Assembly: GCA_029747585.1 (NCBI GenBank)
Contig: JAPEVF010000060.1
Location: 1-64,000 of the forward strand
Length of the DNA: 64,000 bases
Reading direction: 5' to 3'
Source of the DNA: Pleurotus djamor
Lineage: Eukaryota; Basidiomycota; Agaricomycetes; Agaricales; Pleurotaceae
Positions 23,093 through 33,590 of this stretch are shown in pieces. Made by a program: the position numbers and the translations under genes. The notes beneath the pieces were generated by a model that had not been told where the DNA came from, did not search any database, and was given only the letters and a program-made list of their open reading frames with translations. Position 1 is the first letter of the stretch, and each line of letters begins with the position of its first letter.

Positions 23093-24954
23093 TTGCCACA
23101 AAAGGAAAACAAGAAAAGGGTCGAGTCTCTGTGGCCAACATCAAGTTTCGGCGTGGACCCTGAGACCACACCACCTTCGCTCTCAACCACCATCACCGAC
23201 ATGTTAGTCTCAACTGATTCTCAAGAAATCATCGACTCAAAGATATCCCAACTCGAAGATGCTATACGGTGTCTCGTACCTGTAACGGTTGAGTTCATAT
23301 TTTCCGCCCATTTCAAAGCACATCTAAAAGATTGTGAATGAATAGGAATCTTCGTCGTCAAAGCCTTCGAGTGGGACGTCTAAAACGCACGATCAAACAC
23401 AAAACGAAGGAGATCCTTCTTCTGAATCGCAGCGGTTGATCGACACATACCAAGGAGACATAAGAGACCTGAAGACGCGACGCAACACATACAGTTATGT
23501 CTCAACCCTCCCGACCGAGCTTTTCCACTGTATATTCGTGCAGCTCAAGTTTGATGCTTTAACTACTCCCGAAGATGGCCCGGAACGTCGGCCAAATTGG
23601 CTGCTTGTTAATGGAGTCTGTCGCAGATGGCGTCAAATAGCCTTGAACACACCTTGGCTTTGGGCACACATCACCCTAACTCGCCTCGACCGTGCTGAAG
23701 AAATGTTCAAGCGATCCAAAAACTGCTCAAAATGCTATACGTGCGACTTTGGATATCTATCTGCGGNCGGAAAATGAGCGTTTCTGGGCCCTTGCTAAAA
23801 CGGCCATGTCGGACATTCAGCTCGTCGGGACACTTGACCTGAAAGACGGTTGCCCCGAAGATGTCACACGTTTCCTCGAGCTAGCCTCTGTGGACCACGA
23901 CTCTGCCCTAAAACTCGAAGCTCTCTACCTATCCGTCTCAGATCAGAGTCGTGAATACGAGCTACAGAAGACTCTGCTCTGGACAAACTTGCCCTCTTTG
24001 CAGCATCTTTGCCTTGTCAACGTTCTCATCCCTGAGGAACTCCCACTACTTCCCAGCGTAGTTTTTCTTCAGGTCATCAAGACTCCGGACCAGGATGGGT
24101 ACCTCTCGGTCCAGTGGTTGTTTTCCAACCTCCCCAAGGTCCCAAATGTCAAGGATCTCGATTTGGCAAGGATTATCGGCTCTTTCGATGACGTTGAACT
24201 CCCAGATACCAAGATATCCCTTCCGTATCTCAAGGAAATCGACCTCGACTGCGATGATTCAACACAGTTGTCATGCTTAGACTTCATCGACTTCCCAACC
24301 TCCACTATTGTTAAGCTTTCTGTCGCGTGGTTCTGTGATTATTACGACGACGAAAACTTCGCCGCGGTCTACAATTTATGGAAACGGTCAGGTGCTGAAC
24401 ACATTGACTTGAGCATCGGCCAACGCAATGTCATGCTCAGTCTCTACGATACGAAGACTGCTCTAGAGCAGTCAGGCCCTCGATTGACCTGCCAGCTGAG
24501 CGCTCCGTTGGATGAAGAAGGGGTTGCCTTGTTGGACGATCAGCTACCCCTCTCAGAAATTACATGCCTTACTTTGTCCATCGCATGGACGCGAAATCTC
24601 GACTTCTTGTCCGATCTCTTCCCGCTTCTCGATGGTGTTACAACACTCAAAACTGAACCCGGCGAATTAGCGCGTATCTTCAAATGCATCGAAGCTTGCT
24701 TGCCAGATGTCCCCCCACCCTTCCTGGCTCTTCGTGTCTTAGATGTGGATACGTGGCGTTTTGGTGATATCGCACTCATCGAATCGTTTGTAGAACAATG
24801 TAAAGGCCGAAGCATCACTATCACGCACATCATTCTGGCGTTTGGGCACCCTCTCTGTCGAACACATTGGGACATCTCGAAACTTGAGTCGATGACACAC
24901 GTTGAATGGAGACCGAAATACTCCATAGGTGAAGGGGTTGGAAATACTCTGTAG
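23093..24954 (+). CDS. F-box protein, with an apparent one-base frameshift
   Basis: The first exon (to about 23280) leads through a short intron, ending at the AG before 23346, to RLIDTYQGDIRDLKTRRN, the coiled-coil-like lead typical of Agaricomycete F-box proteins. The F-box follows: YVSTLPTELFHCIFVQLKF, then WLLVNGVCRRWRQIALNTPW. A Leu-rich region with repeated LPSLQHLCL-like units continues to 24954. The frame must change between about 23700 and 23770. Dropping one A from the AAAAA at 23718-23722 would restore it, joining FKRSK to TAQNAIRATLDIYLR. That may be a homopolymer error or a real lesion. An N at 23767 is close by. If real, the product is truncated just after the F-box. The true start could also be the later Met at 23201. 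Confidence 0.65.
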
Positions 24955-25409
24955 GCGATCCACCGACAAGAAGCGACGTATCTAGATAATCTAGTACTTG
25001 CGAATAAACATTCCTATCTTGTTCAGCATTATCTTGATTCTTGTATCAAAGTCCTAGTATTTTCAAAGTAGTCGGTGAGACTTGGTCACCCAAGGATGCC
25101 ATAGCCATTAGCACACCCCAATGCTCGCCGCCAAATATTCCACTTTCCGTTCAAGCCAGCCCCATACCCAGCCCATACCTGTGTATTGCATTGCAGAATC
25201 ACATGAAGTTGGAGTTGAAGGGCGCATTGTTATAGTATGGGGGTTAAGAACGAGGAAATACGGACAAGGTGGTACATAGTCAACGAGAATCATGACAAAA
25301 CATGCAGATATACATAGAGGATGGGGGACGTCTAGGAATGGAGGGAGAGACCATGCATCGTAAAGGAACATCATAAAGGGAAGGGGCAGATACAGCATAC
25401 AAAAGGGAG
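24955..25409. other. 3' intergenic region between convergent genes
   Basis: Between the F-box gene (+) and the hypothetical gene at 25410 (-). Nothing coding recognised. Confidence 0.45.
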
Positions 25410-26237
25410 TCACGAAAAACGAAACGTAGTCATGCCAGAGGTATTGCGTAGAAATCGGGCATGCAGTCCATCATTTTCGAAAGGATCGTCAAGCGGAGCG
25501 TTGGTGAACTGCGGCGAATCCAACAAAGGTTCTGTGTCCCCCCTCACCAGATGTCTGAGCATGTACTCGGGGTCGTCACTGGCAAGGTCATCAACATCAA
25601 CATCCCCGTCTGAATCGGCATCTGAGAATGTCTGCAATCTCTGCATATCAATCTCTTTCTGGCGGAGCATAGCAGCGTATTGCTTTTCGAATACTTCTTC
25701 CAGTTTTCGTGCTTTGATCTCCTCCCTCATGCGAAAAGTTTCATCAGGACCAATGTTTCCACGCGCGTCCAGGACGAAGCGGTCGGTGGCACCATCCGTG
25801 GTCCACCGAATAAGAGGGCTCCGTTTCAGCGGAGAGCGTTTGTGCACAATGGCATTGGGGCGAATGGGTGTTTGTGGTGGTAGGTGAACATGAGGATCGT
25901 CGACGCGTAAATTGGAGGTGGATGATGTCACAGATAGGTCGCCGGAGCGCGATAGATCAGAGTCGAGGTCAGAGTGATTGCTGCTCAAGTCTTCATCGGA
26001 ATCAGAGAGACTTGAGAGTGACGAAGAAGATGAAAATGACCCATTCGATCCACGGGGTTGTGTAAGATTCGTGGTGCCCTCTGGGTAATGCCAGCGTTTG
26101 TGAACACCTAGCCCCGTTGCAGACGTTTGGACTGTCACTACAGTTCCTTCCCTTGCAGGTCGCGTAGCTTGAGTACCTGCGCCTGACCCCTCTGCCTGAT
26201 AGGCCTTCCTCGCAGCGCTTCGTGTTAAGAGAACCAT
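25410..26237 (-). CDS. Hypothetical protein, Ser/Asp-rich with acidic and charged segments
   Basis: An intronless frame of 275 residues that I do not recognise. It starts MVLLTRSAARKAYQAEG, has a Ser-rich stretch in the middle (SSSSSLSSLSDSDEDLSS), then HLPPQTPIRPNAIVHKRS. A charged, probably helical segment follows (RMREEIKARKLEEVFEKQYA, continuing into AAMLRQKEIDMQRLQ), then an acidic DADSDGDVDVDDLASDD run. No signal peptide or membrane segment. Probably soluble and largely disordered with one helix. The clean frame and biased but non-repetitive composition support a real gene. Confidence 0.65.
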   Translation of the reverse strand: MVLLTRSAARKAYQAEGSGAGTQATRPAREGTVVTVQTSATGLGVHKRWHYPEGTTNLTQPRGSNGSFSSSSSLSSLSDSDEDLSSNHSDLDSDLSRSGDLSVTSSTSNLRVDDPHVHLPPQTPIRPNAIVHKRSPLKRSPLIRWTTDGATDRFVLDARGNIGPDETFRMREEIKARKLEEVFEKQYAAMLRQKEIDMQRLQTFSDADSDGDVDVDDLASDDPEYMLRHLVRGDTEPLLDSPQFTNAPLDDPFENDGLHARFLRNTSGMTTFRFS

Positions 26238-26840
26238 CGTAGGTGTGCTTTCGGATTGTCTTGATGACTTGGGGTAAGAGAAAGACGCAAAAGGTCGTTT
26301 CGCTGGTCAAACCACATTTGGTTTGTTGGTGTTATTTATATGGCCACTCTCTAGTTCAAGTGTGGCCATGAGGCAATGGCGGCACTTCGTATTGGCGAAC
26401 GCATTGGCCGGGGCATTTGAGACGATTCCAGTTTTGGTGGGTTTCGCCAACACATGTTGGGGGAGAGAGACAAAGAGAATGGGTGTGGCGCGACGGTAAA
26501 ATGACGGATTGTCCTGAGTTCCTAAAGTCGTGGTCAGCTTGCTTTGTGTAGTGGAAGAAGCATTGTCCACCAACGTGTTCCGATTCAAGATCTGTATGCC
26601 AGGCAACTTGATCGCCAGGTGCGAGTTTCTACTCAGCTGCTTTCTCCGATTCTCCGCTAGCCTGTCACATGTCACGACCTTGGCCAACGAACGTTGCTCG
26701 TTTTTATTTGCCGGTTCAGCCCAAGTTCAACCAAGGCAAAACTTTTTTTGTGCAACTTCTTTACATGACTCATTTTCAGTAGATTCAATGGCACAGTGCT
26801 ATGTGCCAATAACTCCCAGACACAGCGCTTTCTTCGATGC
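26238..26840. other. Intergenic, weak open frame only
   Basis: Between two minus-strand genes. An open stretch of 126 codons (26687-26307, -) reads through it, but it has no recognisable features and overlaps the expected promoter of the hypothetical gene. Not called as a gene. Confidence 0.4.
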
Positions 26841-28072
26841 CTAGAAGGCCGAGGGAACCATCCCGCCATCCAGTGCAATAATCTGAAGGTTTCAAAGTCA
26901 ATACCAGATGACGAGGTGCTGGGCGATCGAGCTAACCTTGTTTGTCATGTAGGCATTATTAACTAGTAGCTCGACGCAAGAGGCAACTTCCTCTGTAGTT
27001 CCCCAACGCTCCATAGGAACCATTTTCTGAGACAAAGAAGAGAGAGCTCAATCGGCTCGGATATGTCTCTGAGAAGGCTTTTAGCATACCAAGGCAGCCG
27101 GAGGTATGTCAAACGCCATTTCAGTCCCTACGGATGTCAAAGAAAATCAGCGTAGAACAGTAAATAGGTTGAACGGTATGCGTACCCGTAATGAAAGCTG
27201 GGGCGACGACATTCGACGTCTAGCGCTTGTTCAAATATATACAAGAAAAAAGGAGGGAACCAACGTACGATACCGTCTTTAACATATCTATTAGCAATCC
27301 AGTGCATTAGGCCATGCAATGCGGACTTGGATGACGCGTATTGGGGGCTGACGAGGCCAGCTATTATGAACAATGATGTTACCGGGGAAAGTAATCAAGG
27401 CGATGGTATTTCACGTACTGGTCGCAACACTGAAACATACACGGTTTATCAATGTGAACATGCGGAAATAGGATACCCATCTTCGGACTCGAACCTGGAA
27501 GTAAATATGATGCGGCCATACTGCTGGCCACGCATATGAGGAATGCACAATTGAGCCAGCTACCACAGTTCGTATGAGATTGTGATCCTAGAAATATGCT
27601 AATCAAACATACCAGGTAGCATTGAGCGACATTGGTTGTCCAAGTCTCGGTGAAGTTCTCAACGCTGACATCTTCAATCACTCCTTCTCGCCCAATTCTC
27701 TTTCCGGTGATCCCAGCATTGTTGAATAAAATATCCAGGTTGCCCATTTGGTCTAAGACCTCGGCGTGGAGACGCCGTACATCGTTCAGATCGCCTAGAT
27801 CGGCTTGAAAGGCTTGTGCTCGGATGGGTGTGGGAGGATTTAACGACGAATTCAGCGCGTTGATCTGCTCGATGATTTGCATGGCTTTGGATTGGTTACG
27901 ATGATAATGAATTGCGATAGAGCAACCACTCCGAGCTAGGCGCAACGCTGTGGCATATCCGATACCACCACTGGAATTTTTCGCGTTAGCAAAGGAATAC
28001 GTTCCGAAGCTGCGACACCTACGTGCACCCAGTAATCAGGGCAAGCTTGGAGTCGAGTGGGAATAGACTCAT
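26841..28072 (-). CDS. Short-chain dehydrogenase/reductase (FabG-like SDR)
   Basis: Classical SDR, an NAD(P)(H)-dependent oxidoreductase. The first exon, MSLFPLDSKLALITGCT, splices to GGIGYATALRLARSGC, completing the TGxxxGIG nucleotide-binding motif. NNAG appears in DILFNNAGITGKRIG. The catalytic YxxxK is in SPQYASSKSALHGLMHWIA (about 27350). VVAPAFIT follows near 27200, and the C-terminus IIALDGGMVPSAF is the usual SDR ending. At least five short introns. The start is the Met upstream of LALITG. The sequence is closest in feel to 3-oxoacyl-ACP reductase-type SDRs, which in mitochondria serve type II fatty acid synthesis, but substrate cannot be read from sequence. The Ser of the catalytic triad falls near a splice junction and I did not place it with certainty. 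Confidence 0.85.
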
Positions 28073-28434
28073 GGTAGGGGGGNTTGAAAATATATTGATT
28101 ATCGGGGCGACGACGGTCCCACTTTTTATATAGGGCAGAGCTTAACCACAACACGTGTTGACGAACAAAAGTTATGGAGGTCACCAGGTCTACACAACCT
28201 TTGCCATCGGACGCTATTTCTGTAATGATCAGCGTACATCATGCACACCTTGCCCTTAAAATCCCGACCGTCTTGCAACTCTCGGCGGAACAGAAGGAGA
28301 AATCCAGATACATTGAAGAGTTGGCGCAGACGCCTCGAGGTGATTACATGGAAGTAGGTAAACATAGATGCATTGGTCCGTGAATGGCCGTCCGTGGAGA
28401 ACGTGTAATCAGAGGCTAGGATCACATAGCGCCT
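28073..28434. other. Intergenic between PMP3 and the SDR
   Basis: Both neighbours are on the minus strand. An open stretch (28425-28126, -) directly follows PMP3, but I see no domain in it. Confidence 0.4.
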
Positions 28435-28853
28435 TCACTCTTCGAAATGACATACCTGATTCGCCCGTGAGAGTTCAAGCATCATTGAGCCCGAAAATAT
28501 ATAAGGTCGATTCGAGTAAACGCACCAAGCGTGTATCACCCCGGGGATCCATCCAAGGATGCATAAGAGGATGTTGATCCAAAAATCTAAGAAGTAATTG
28601 AGCGTCGGCGGATATGACATGCTCCTACCGAGAATTCATACCGGCGCGCAGACCGCGTTCTATTCAGACATTCGGAGGGATCATTAGTCGAATTCAGGGA
28701 ATCTATGAAAGTGAGACGAACTGAAGAATACAGATACAGGGGGTAGAACACTGTCAGAACGGCCTTCAGCACACAGCAGGCTCAAAGCTGAATTTGAGCT
28801 TACATGGCTACAAGATATAGTAGAACGTTCGATGTTGATGATGTTTCGGCCAT
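28435..28853 (-). CDS. PMP3: PMP3/UPF0057 family small membrane proteolipid
   Basis: Plasma-membrane proteolipid with two membrane helices; in yeast Pmp3 modulates membrane potential and salt tolerance. Four small exons give 82 residues. Exon 1 (28853-28804) encodes MAETSSTSNVLLYLVA. Exon 2 (28750-28722) adds VLPPVSVFF. An 18-base micro-exon (28659-28642) adds RGLRA. Exon 4 (28586-28435) gives the hallmark DFWINILLCILGWIPGVIHA. Phases agree at every junction. The family usually ends soon after HA(F/W)YI. Here about 28 extra residues follow (VYSNRPYIFSGSMMLELSRA and on). GTATGT at about 28454 could instead be a donor to a further exon, so the C-terminus is uncertain. The gene is easy to miss because no exon is long. 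Confidence 0.8.
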
Positions 28854-29531
28854 GATGAAGTGAAGGAGGAGGGAGCTGAGGAGCTACGGGTTTGCAGCAT
28901 GACGGTCGAAATGATGATGTTATCGGGCCGAGGAAATAGGGGCTTTGGATAGCCAGCAGATAGACACCCCTCAGAATAAGAGCATCAGGTGGACGGGGGT
29001 GCAGACCTTCACGAACATACCGAGTGCATCTCAGCCTATTGAGCGGCGAACGATTTCTCAACTATGGTGAAAAGATTGAGTCTAGAGGGAAGAGGGCGGC
29101 CTGCCTAAGGACCTCCGTCGCCGCTTGGGGAGGAGTACGGAAGATGTCAAGGAAAGTAAGTCTAGCCATATTCTAGATGACACGGGTACCATGAATGGCC
29201 TGAGCTCAGCGATATCCGTTCGCAACCCAGTTGATAAGCATCAAGAGTCGCTTCGTGCAGAGGTTTCAAACGCGCTCAGCGGAACATAGAGGTTCAGTAG
29301 TATGCTTGCTCAGGTGATCAAACGCCCGGTGTGCCTGTAAGAATGATACGAACTCATGAATCGCGCACGATAGGGATGCTAGCCAAAATATCCTAGAGCA
29401 CATTAGAGAAACAACATACAAAAGTGAGTGGCATATATAAAGCTGAAACAACAGGGAACCTATGAGTCGTCTGATCATCGAGGAAGAAAAGAAGCTTACA
29501 AGAGCAACGAAAAACAAAGTCTGCCGCGATT
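28854..29531. other. Intergenic, PMP3 promoter side
   Basis: Between PEX13 and PMP3, both on the minus strand. Only short incoherent open frames. No motif assigned. Confidence 0.4.
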
Positions 29532-30758
29532 CTATGGTTCCGACTTCGCTGCCATTTGCCGACGCTCCAGAACCTCAACCCACTTGCGAGGGAACCAACC
29601 CTCTCTACCCTCTCGAGTGCGACCTTTCCACCATTCTGCCTCAATAACCTTCTCTCCGTCTTTCAGGATGACACGCGGATCAGTCTCTTGACCGGTCCTC
29701 GGATCCAACTTGCCCATGATCGCGACGATCTCATTCTCCTTGAGGGTAAGCTCGGCAGGGGAAGAGGCGGTGAAAGGGTAGAGCGCCCGAGCAAAAGTGA
29801 GCATGCTAGGGTCAAGAGGGGGAAGCGGTGTGCCGTCGGGAAGGAGTTGACCTTGCTCAACAGCGCGTCGTTGGAGGAGGCGAATGAGTTTTGTCATCGC
29901 ATAGGGAATTCCGACAATTGCGATCAAGAAGGCGATTAATGGCTTCTTTGAGGGTTTTGGGGTGTTTGGCTGGCTGGAGCCTGGAGCAACGGGTGTTACG
30001 GCGCGGCGTCCAGTGACGAAGTCTCGGAACTCTGATCTGAGTCCGCCTCCGCTACGCTGGCCAGTGATAGCTTCTTTCATCCAGCGCATAAGTCCGAAGA
30101 GTCCCAGCACGCTTCCGAGAGCATTTCTCAGCTGGGAAAATTGGTCGATGACACCAACCATGGCAAAGAAAGAGGAGTGGGTCGCCATGAATGTGGATTC
30201 TAGCATCTGAGCAACACCAGAAAACGTTTGGACAATGGAGTGGATGAGGGCGAATGTGTGGTGTGTTGTCGATTCCAGTGTTTGTGTCAGCGAAGGTATT
30301 GGCTGGCCTGTCGCTGGGTCGACGGCCATTCCAGGAGGTCCGCCCATCATGGGCATCCCATATCCACCTCCATATCCGCCGTAACCACCGCCAAACGAGT
30401 TGTATCCCATACCCCCGAATCCTCCACCCATCCCATATGATCCATAGCCACCGTACGAGCCCATGCCATACGATGATCCAAACCCACCATATCCCGATCC
30501 AAGCCCGGATCCATAAGTACCCATTCTCGAGTAAGGGGAGTAAGGCGAGCCAAGTGCACTGGAAGTCCCAGGAAAAGCGGAGGTCGTTGGATTTGCCGTG
30601 GAAACAGACGCAGGCAGGGCCGATGGTCTTTCGGGAACAGTAGCGGCAGCGGGTGATGGAGCTGCCGTTGTCGATGTCGTTGGTGCAGGTGCAGGCCCAG
30701 CCGTTGCTGAAGCTGAGCCTGCGCCAGCTCGTTCCCAAGGCTTTGGAGGAGAGACCAT
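29532..30758 (-). CDS. PEX13: PEX13 peroxisomal docking protein
   Basis: Peroxisomal membrane peroxin that, with PEX14, docks the PEX5 and PEX7 cargo receptors for matrix protein import. A single frame of 408 residues. It starts MVSPPKPWERAGAG, the usual PEX13 beginning, then an Ala/Pro/Thr stretch and a Gly/Tyr/Met-rich region (about residues 80-150; YG-rich repeats). LESTFMATHSSFFAMVGVID and LIAFLIAIVGIPYAMTKLI are the conserved membrane-associated segments. A C-terminal SH3 domain begins at ARALYPFTASSPAELTLKEN, contains EAEWWKGRTREGREGWFP, and ends WVEVLER. The SH3 domain is complete, including ALYPF, WW and FP.. residues. Intact and unambiguous. The gene has no introns, unlike most neighbours. 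Confidence 0.95.
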   Translation of the reverse strand: MVSPPKPWERAGAGSASATAGPAPAPTTSTTAAPSPAAATVPERPSALPASVSTANPTTSAFPGTSSALGSPYSPYSRMGTYGSGLGSGYGGFGSSYGMGSYGGYGSYGMGGGFGGMGYNSFGGGYGGYGGGYGMPMMGGPPGMAVDPATGQPIPSLTQTLESTTHHTFALIHSIVQTFSGVAQMLESTFMATHSSFFAMVGVIDQFSQLRNALGSVLGLFGLMRWMKEAITGQRSGGGLRSEFRDFVTGRRAVTPVAPGSSQPNTPKPSKKPLIAFLIAIVGIPYAMTKLIRLLQRRAVEQGQLLPDGTPLPPLDPSMLTFARALYPFTASSPAELTLKENEIVAIMGKLDPRTGQETDPRVILKDGEKVIEAEWWKGRTREGREGWFPRKWVEVLERRQMAAKSEP

Positions 30759-31160
30759 GGTAGTTGTTGATGAGAAGTTGTTGAGCGCCGAGCGCGAGTG
30801 GGACGGCTATTCACGAGTCCCGAATTCGAATTCGGCGTGTGATTGAGCTGACATAAGAATCGCATCTTATCTTATCTAATTGTCAATATTGCCCAACAAG
30901 AAATCTTCGCAGCAGTTGGTTCTGATCCCTTCAAAGCTTCAGTACTTCAGTACCCCAGCTTCAGTACTCAGTATAGTCAGTGTTCAAACCACCAGTCAGC
31001 GATCTCGATCACGTGTCATGATGATGATGATGATGTTGATTTTATGGCGGAAAGTGTACAAATCATCGCGATTCGCGAACACGACTGATAATTCAAGGCA
31101 AAGTGGGACCTTGCGGACTCATCAAAGAGACTACATCTCGCTACATCCTCATGTTGTCGC
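30759..31160. other. Intergenic, PEX13 promoter side
   Basis: Contains a short ATG trinucleotide run at about 31019-31034 and duplicated CTTCAGTAC words near 30937-30970. Otherwise nothing. Confidence 0.4.
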
Positions 31161-32233
31161 TCAAAACCCAAGGCTCATCGATACATTACCCCAAATCGAC
31201 CAGCTATAGCCCTGAGAAGGCATCTGCGAGCGATATGAGCTCAGAGGAAGAATGAAGAGTAACCATAGGGATACTTACCTTGATGGTGAATGAGCGTTCT
31301 TTACAAGAAAAAACCAATGGTGAAGTAAGTAAATTGTTTGATTATAAACAAAGCTGGAACGAAAGAAGTGGTAAACTCACCAAGACTGACAGGGAAGGCA
31401 GACGGATTGCTGTGGGTCCACTTGCTCATTCCGTGAATCTGAACTGTACGATGATCGCTTGATTTCTAGTGAGCGCAAGGCGTTAAAGCGTGTTGAACAT
31501 GGGCTGAATGGGACAACTCACAGCCGTGGACTCAACGCCGAAGCCGATATAATCGGAGACGTTGCCGTACTGCGTAGCCTTGATGCGTGCAAAGTTTTCC
31601 TCGTATGCAGCGTCAAAGGTGAAAGATTGATTCCCGCCGTTGTTGAACATAGGCATCTTCTGGCCAAACTTGATTTCATCTGTAATTTCCAAGTCAGAGA
31701 TCCTTGATGAGAGTTCACTGAAATATGGAGTAGCTTACACTTATAATTGTCGCCATCCTTAGTCCCACTCCCGGTGCTTGGGAGCTGGAGAGTTGGTTGC
31801 AACCCTGAAGTCTTCGGTTTCAACGTGAATGACAACTTGGTCCAGACATCGGGGTCGAAATCGTCGTAGAACCGAGCGAAACCATAATGGACACAAATGA
31901 CGTTGATTTGGCCATTCCTAGCGAAGTCGGGATCGCTAGGTTTCGCACCTACTGCGTAGGTGTATACGTCGGCCTTCCAAACGAGCTCACCGACTTTAGG
32001 TGAAGTGCCGATCTGGGTGCCATTGAAGAAAGTGATGGTTTGTCTGCGGAGAAAATGGATTCAGTCAGCGGGCGATATGAGGGAAAAGGCGGGGTCTACC
32101 TTCTAAAGAAATCGGTACCGAGGGGAGGCGTTAAATTGTTGATACTCGTTCGGGGTTGACCACCTTGAATCTCTTCGGCTTGTTGAGTTTCAACATCTTC
32201 GGCTTGTTCTTTGAAGGTCTCCATCGAGTCCAT
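31161..32233 (-). CDS. Orphan family protein, copy A
   Basis: I do not recognise the family, but three homologous copies lie in this window, which supports it being real. Exon 1 (from 32233) encodes METFKEQAEDVETQQ-type acidic sequence, then INNLTPPLGTDFFR. Exon 2 encodes TITFFNGTQIG, ELVWKADVYTYAVGA, INVICVHYGFARFYDDFDPD and TLQLPSTGSGTKDGDNYK. Exon 3 has KFGQKMPMFNNGGNQSFTFD and ENFARIKATQYGNVSDYIGF. Later short exons give ERSFTIK and a C-terminus ending SWSIWGNVSMSLGF. No signal peptide or membrane segment; aromatic and beta-rich in look, so a compact beta fold (lectin- or pore-former-like) is a guess only. About 250 residues. Exon phases between 31300 and 31470 are the least certain. Confidence 0.65.
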
Positions 32234-32284
32234 AACTGTAAGAGAGTGTGCTATGATAGTTCCTTGATACCAATCGCTTTGGGG

Positions 32285-32292
32285 TATTTATA
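32285..32292 (-). promoter_or_regulatory. TATA box of copy A
   Basis: TATAAATA on the minus strand, 52-59 bases before the start codon. Copies B and C have a TATA-type element at nearly the same distance. Confidence 0.6.
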
Positions 32293-33230
32293 CCCCTACA
32301 AGATGGCTTACGTTGTGTGCTGACTCCACACTTTGACTTTGAACCAGGCAGAGTGTATTGAACGTAATTGACTTGACGGTAGACTCACCGCCGGGGTGGT
32401 TGGATTTACGACATTCATATGCAGCTCGGGCGGTGGCGAAGTTGAGGAGATATTGCCTCGAAGAACAACAGCTTGCCGTGATGAATTAGTTGATTGGAGG
32501 ATGGAGTCCCTTGGGAGGGTCATAAGACTTGTGCTTCGCCGAATATCGATTGCCATCCTCTCGTCATACCGTCGATGCTAGCACAGTCCAGGTGCCATGC
32601 AACGTAAAGAGAGGTCAACGGGAGTACCGCAACTGATCAACTGGGGTTGCAAGAGTCTGAGTCAAAGGTTATTGGCAGGCTGTTGACAAGACATGCAACC
32701 GAGGAGAAGTTGTAGAACTGTCGAAGCAATGTAGAAGGGCGCCCATTGGGTTGGTGACACTGGCGGTAGAATGCAGCTCGCGTCTATGGAAGCTTCCAGA
32801 ATCTATTAACGGGGGTAAAAGACACAATACGTCAAGGTATCCCTTGCATTACTCGTGTAAAGCAGATCAGATGTTTCAAATGGTGACGCAACAATTGAGA
32901 GCGCGATTGGACGAAGAGCTTCATACTGACTCCTGAGGCATGCCTTAGGAAACCACTTTGCCAACACACAGGAAGATCCGATCTATGAATAAAGGTGTTT
33001 TTCACACCCCAGCGCGGGATAGTGAGCTTGAAGCCGAGTACCAGGGGATTGAATTCCGGAAGGTTCGTCTGGAAGCATGTATATCATCGTGCCTATAGGC
33101 CAAGGTCTCCGGTATAACTCGTGATCTGTCTCGCTTTCAAAGATTCGCATGAAAGGAGTCATAGATATTAGTGAAGCATTACGCGTTACGACCCCGGTGC
33201 TGGTGTCATTTGCCCAATGAGACGCGGAGG
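32293..33230. other. Intergenic within the orphan-family array
   Basis: No gene recognised. It may contain further eroded pieces of the family, but I could not align any. Confidence 0.4.
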
Positions 33231-33513
33231 TCAATTAACATTACTCCAGACCAACCAGTTATAGCCCTGGGAACGCATATACTTATATTGGACTGAGGTC
33301 GGGGAGAGAATCAAAAATGACTAGGCACTCACGATGCTGGCAGTGAAGGAGCGTTCTGGAAAGGAAAGCCAGACGCGGCAGCATCAAGCGAGGGCCCTGC
33401 CTTTCAACACCAACGGGCGGCGTCAGATTGATGTATGTTCGAGGTTGACCACCTCTACCTCCTGCGTATTGTTAAGTTTCGACATCTTCAGCTCGTTCCT
33501 TGATGATCTCCAT
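33231..33513 (-). pseudogene. Deleted remnant of the orphan family
   Basis: The 5' end (from 33513) matches the first exon of copies A and B: MEIIKERAEDVET, then a TAA stop in frame, then GGQPRTYINLTPP. After that the middle of the gene is missing. The sequence passes within about 150 bases to a C-terminal exon, where SQGYNWLVWSNVN at about 33270-33231 corresponds to SQGYSWSIWGNVS in copy A. An internal deletion of about 700 bases plus a nonsense codon make it non-functional. Confidence 0.75.
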
Positions 33514-33590
33514 GATTGATGTGGAGTATGGTGACAGTTCTTGTACATACTGAATTGTAGTACATCTCGCGACATCCCTGACCTTGCTGC

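Noticed and set aside
26307..26687. 126-codon minus-strand open frame
   Set aside because: No recognisable features; it lies where a promoter is expected and has no homologue in the window.
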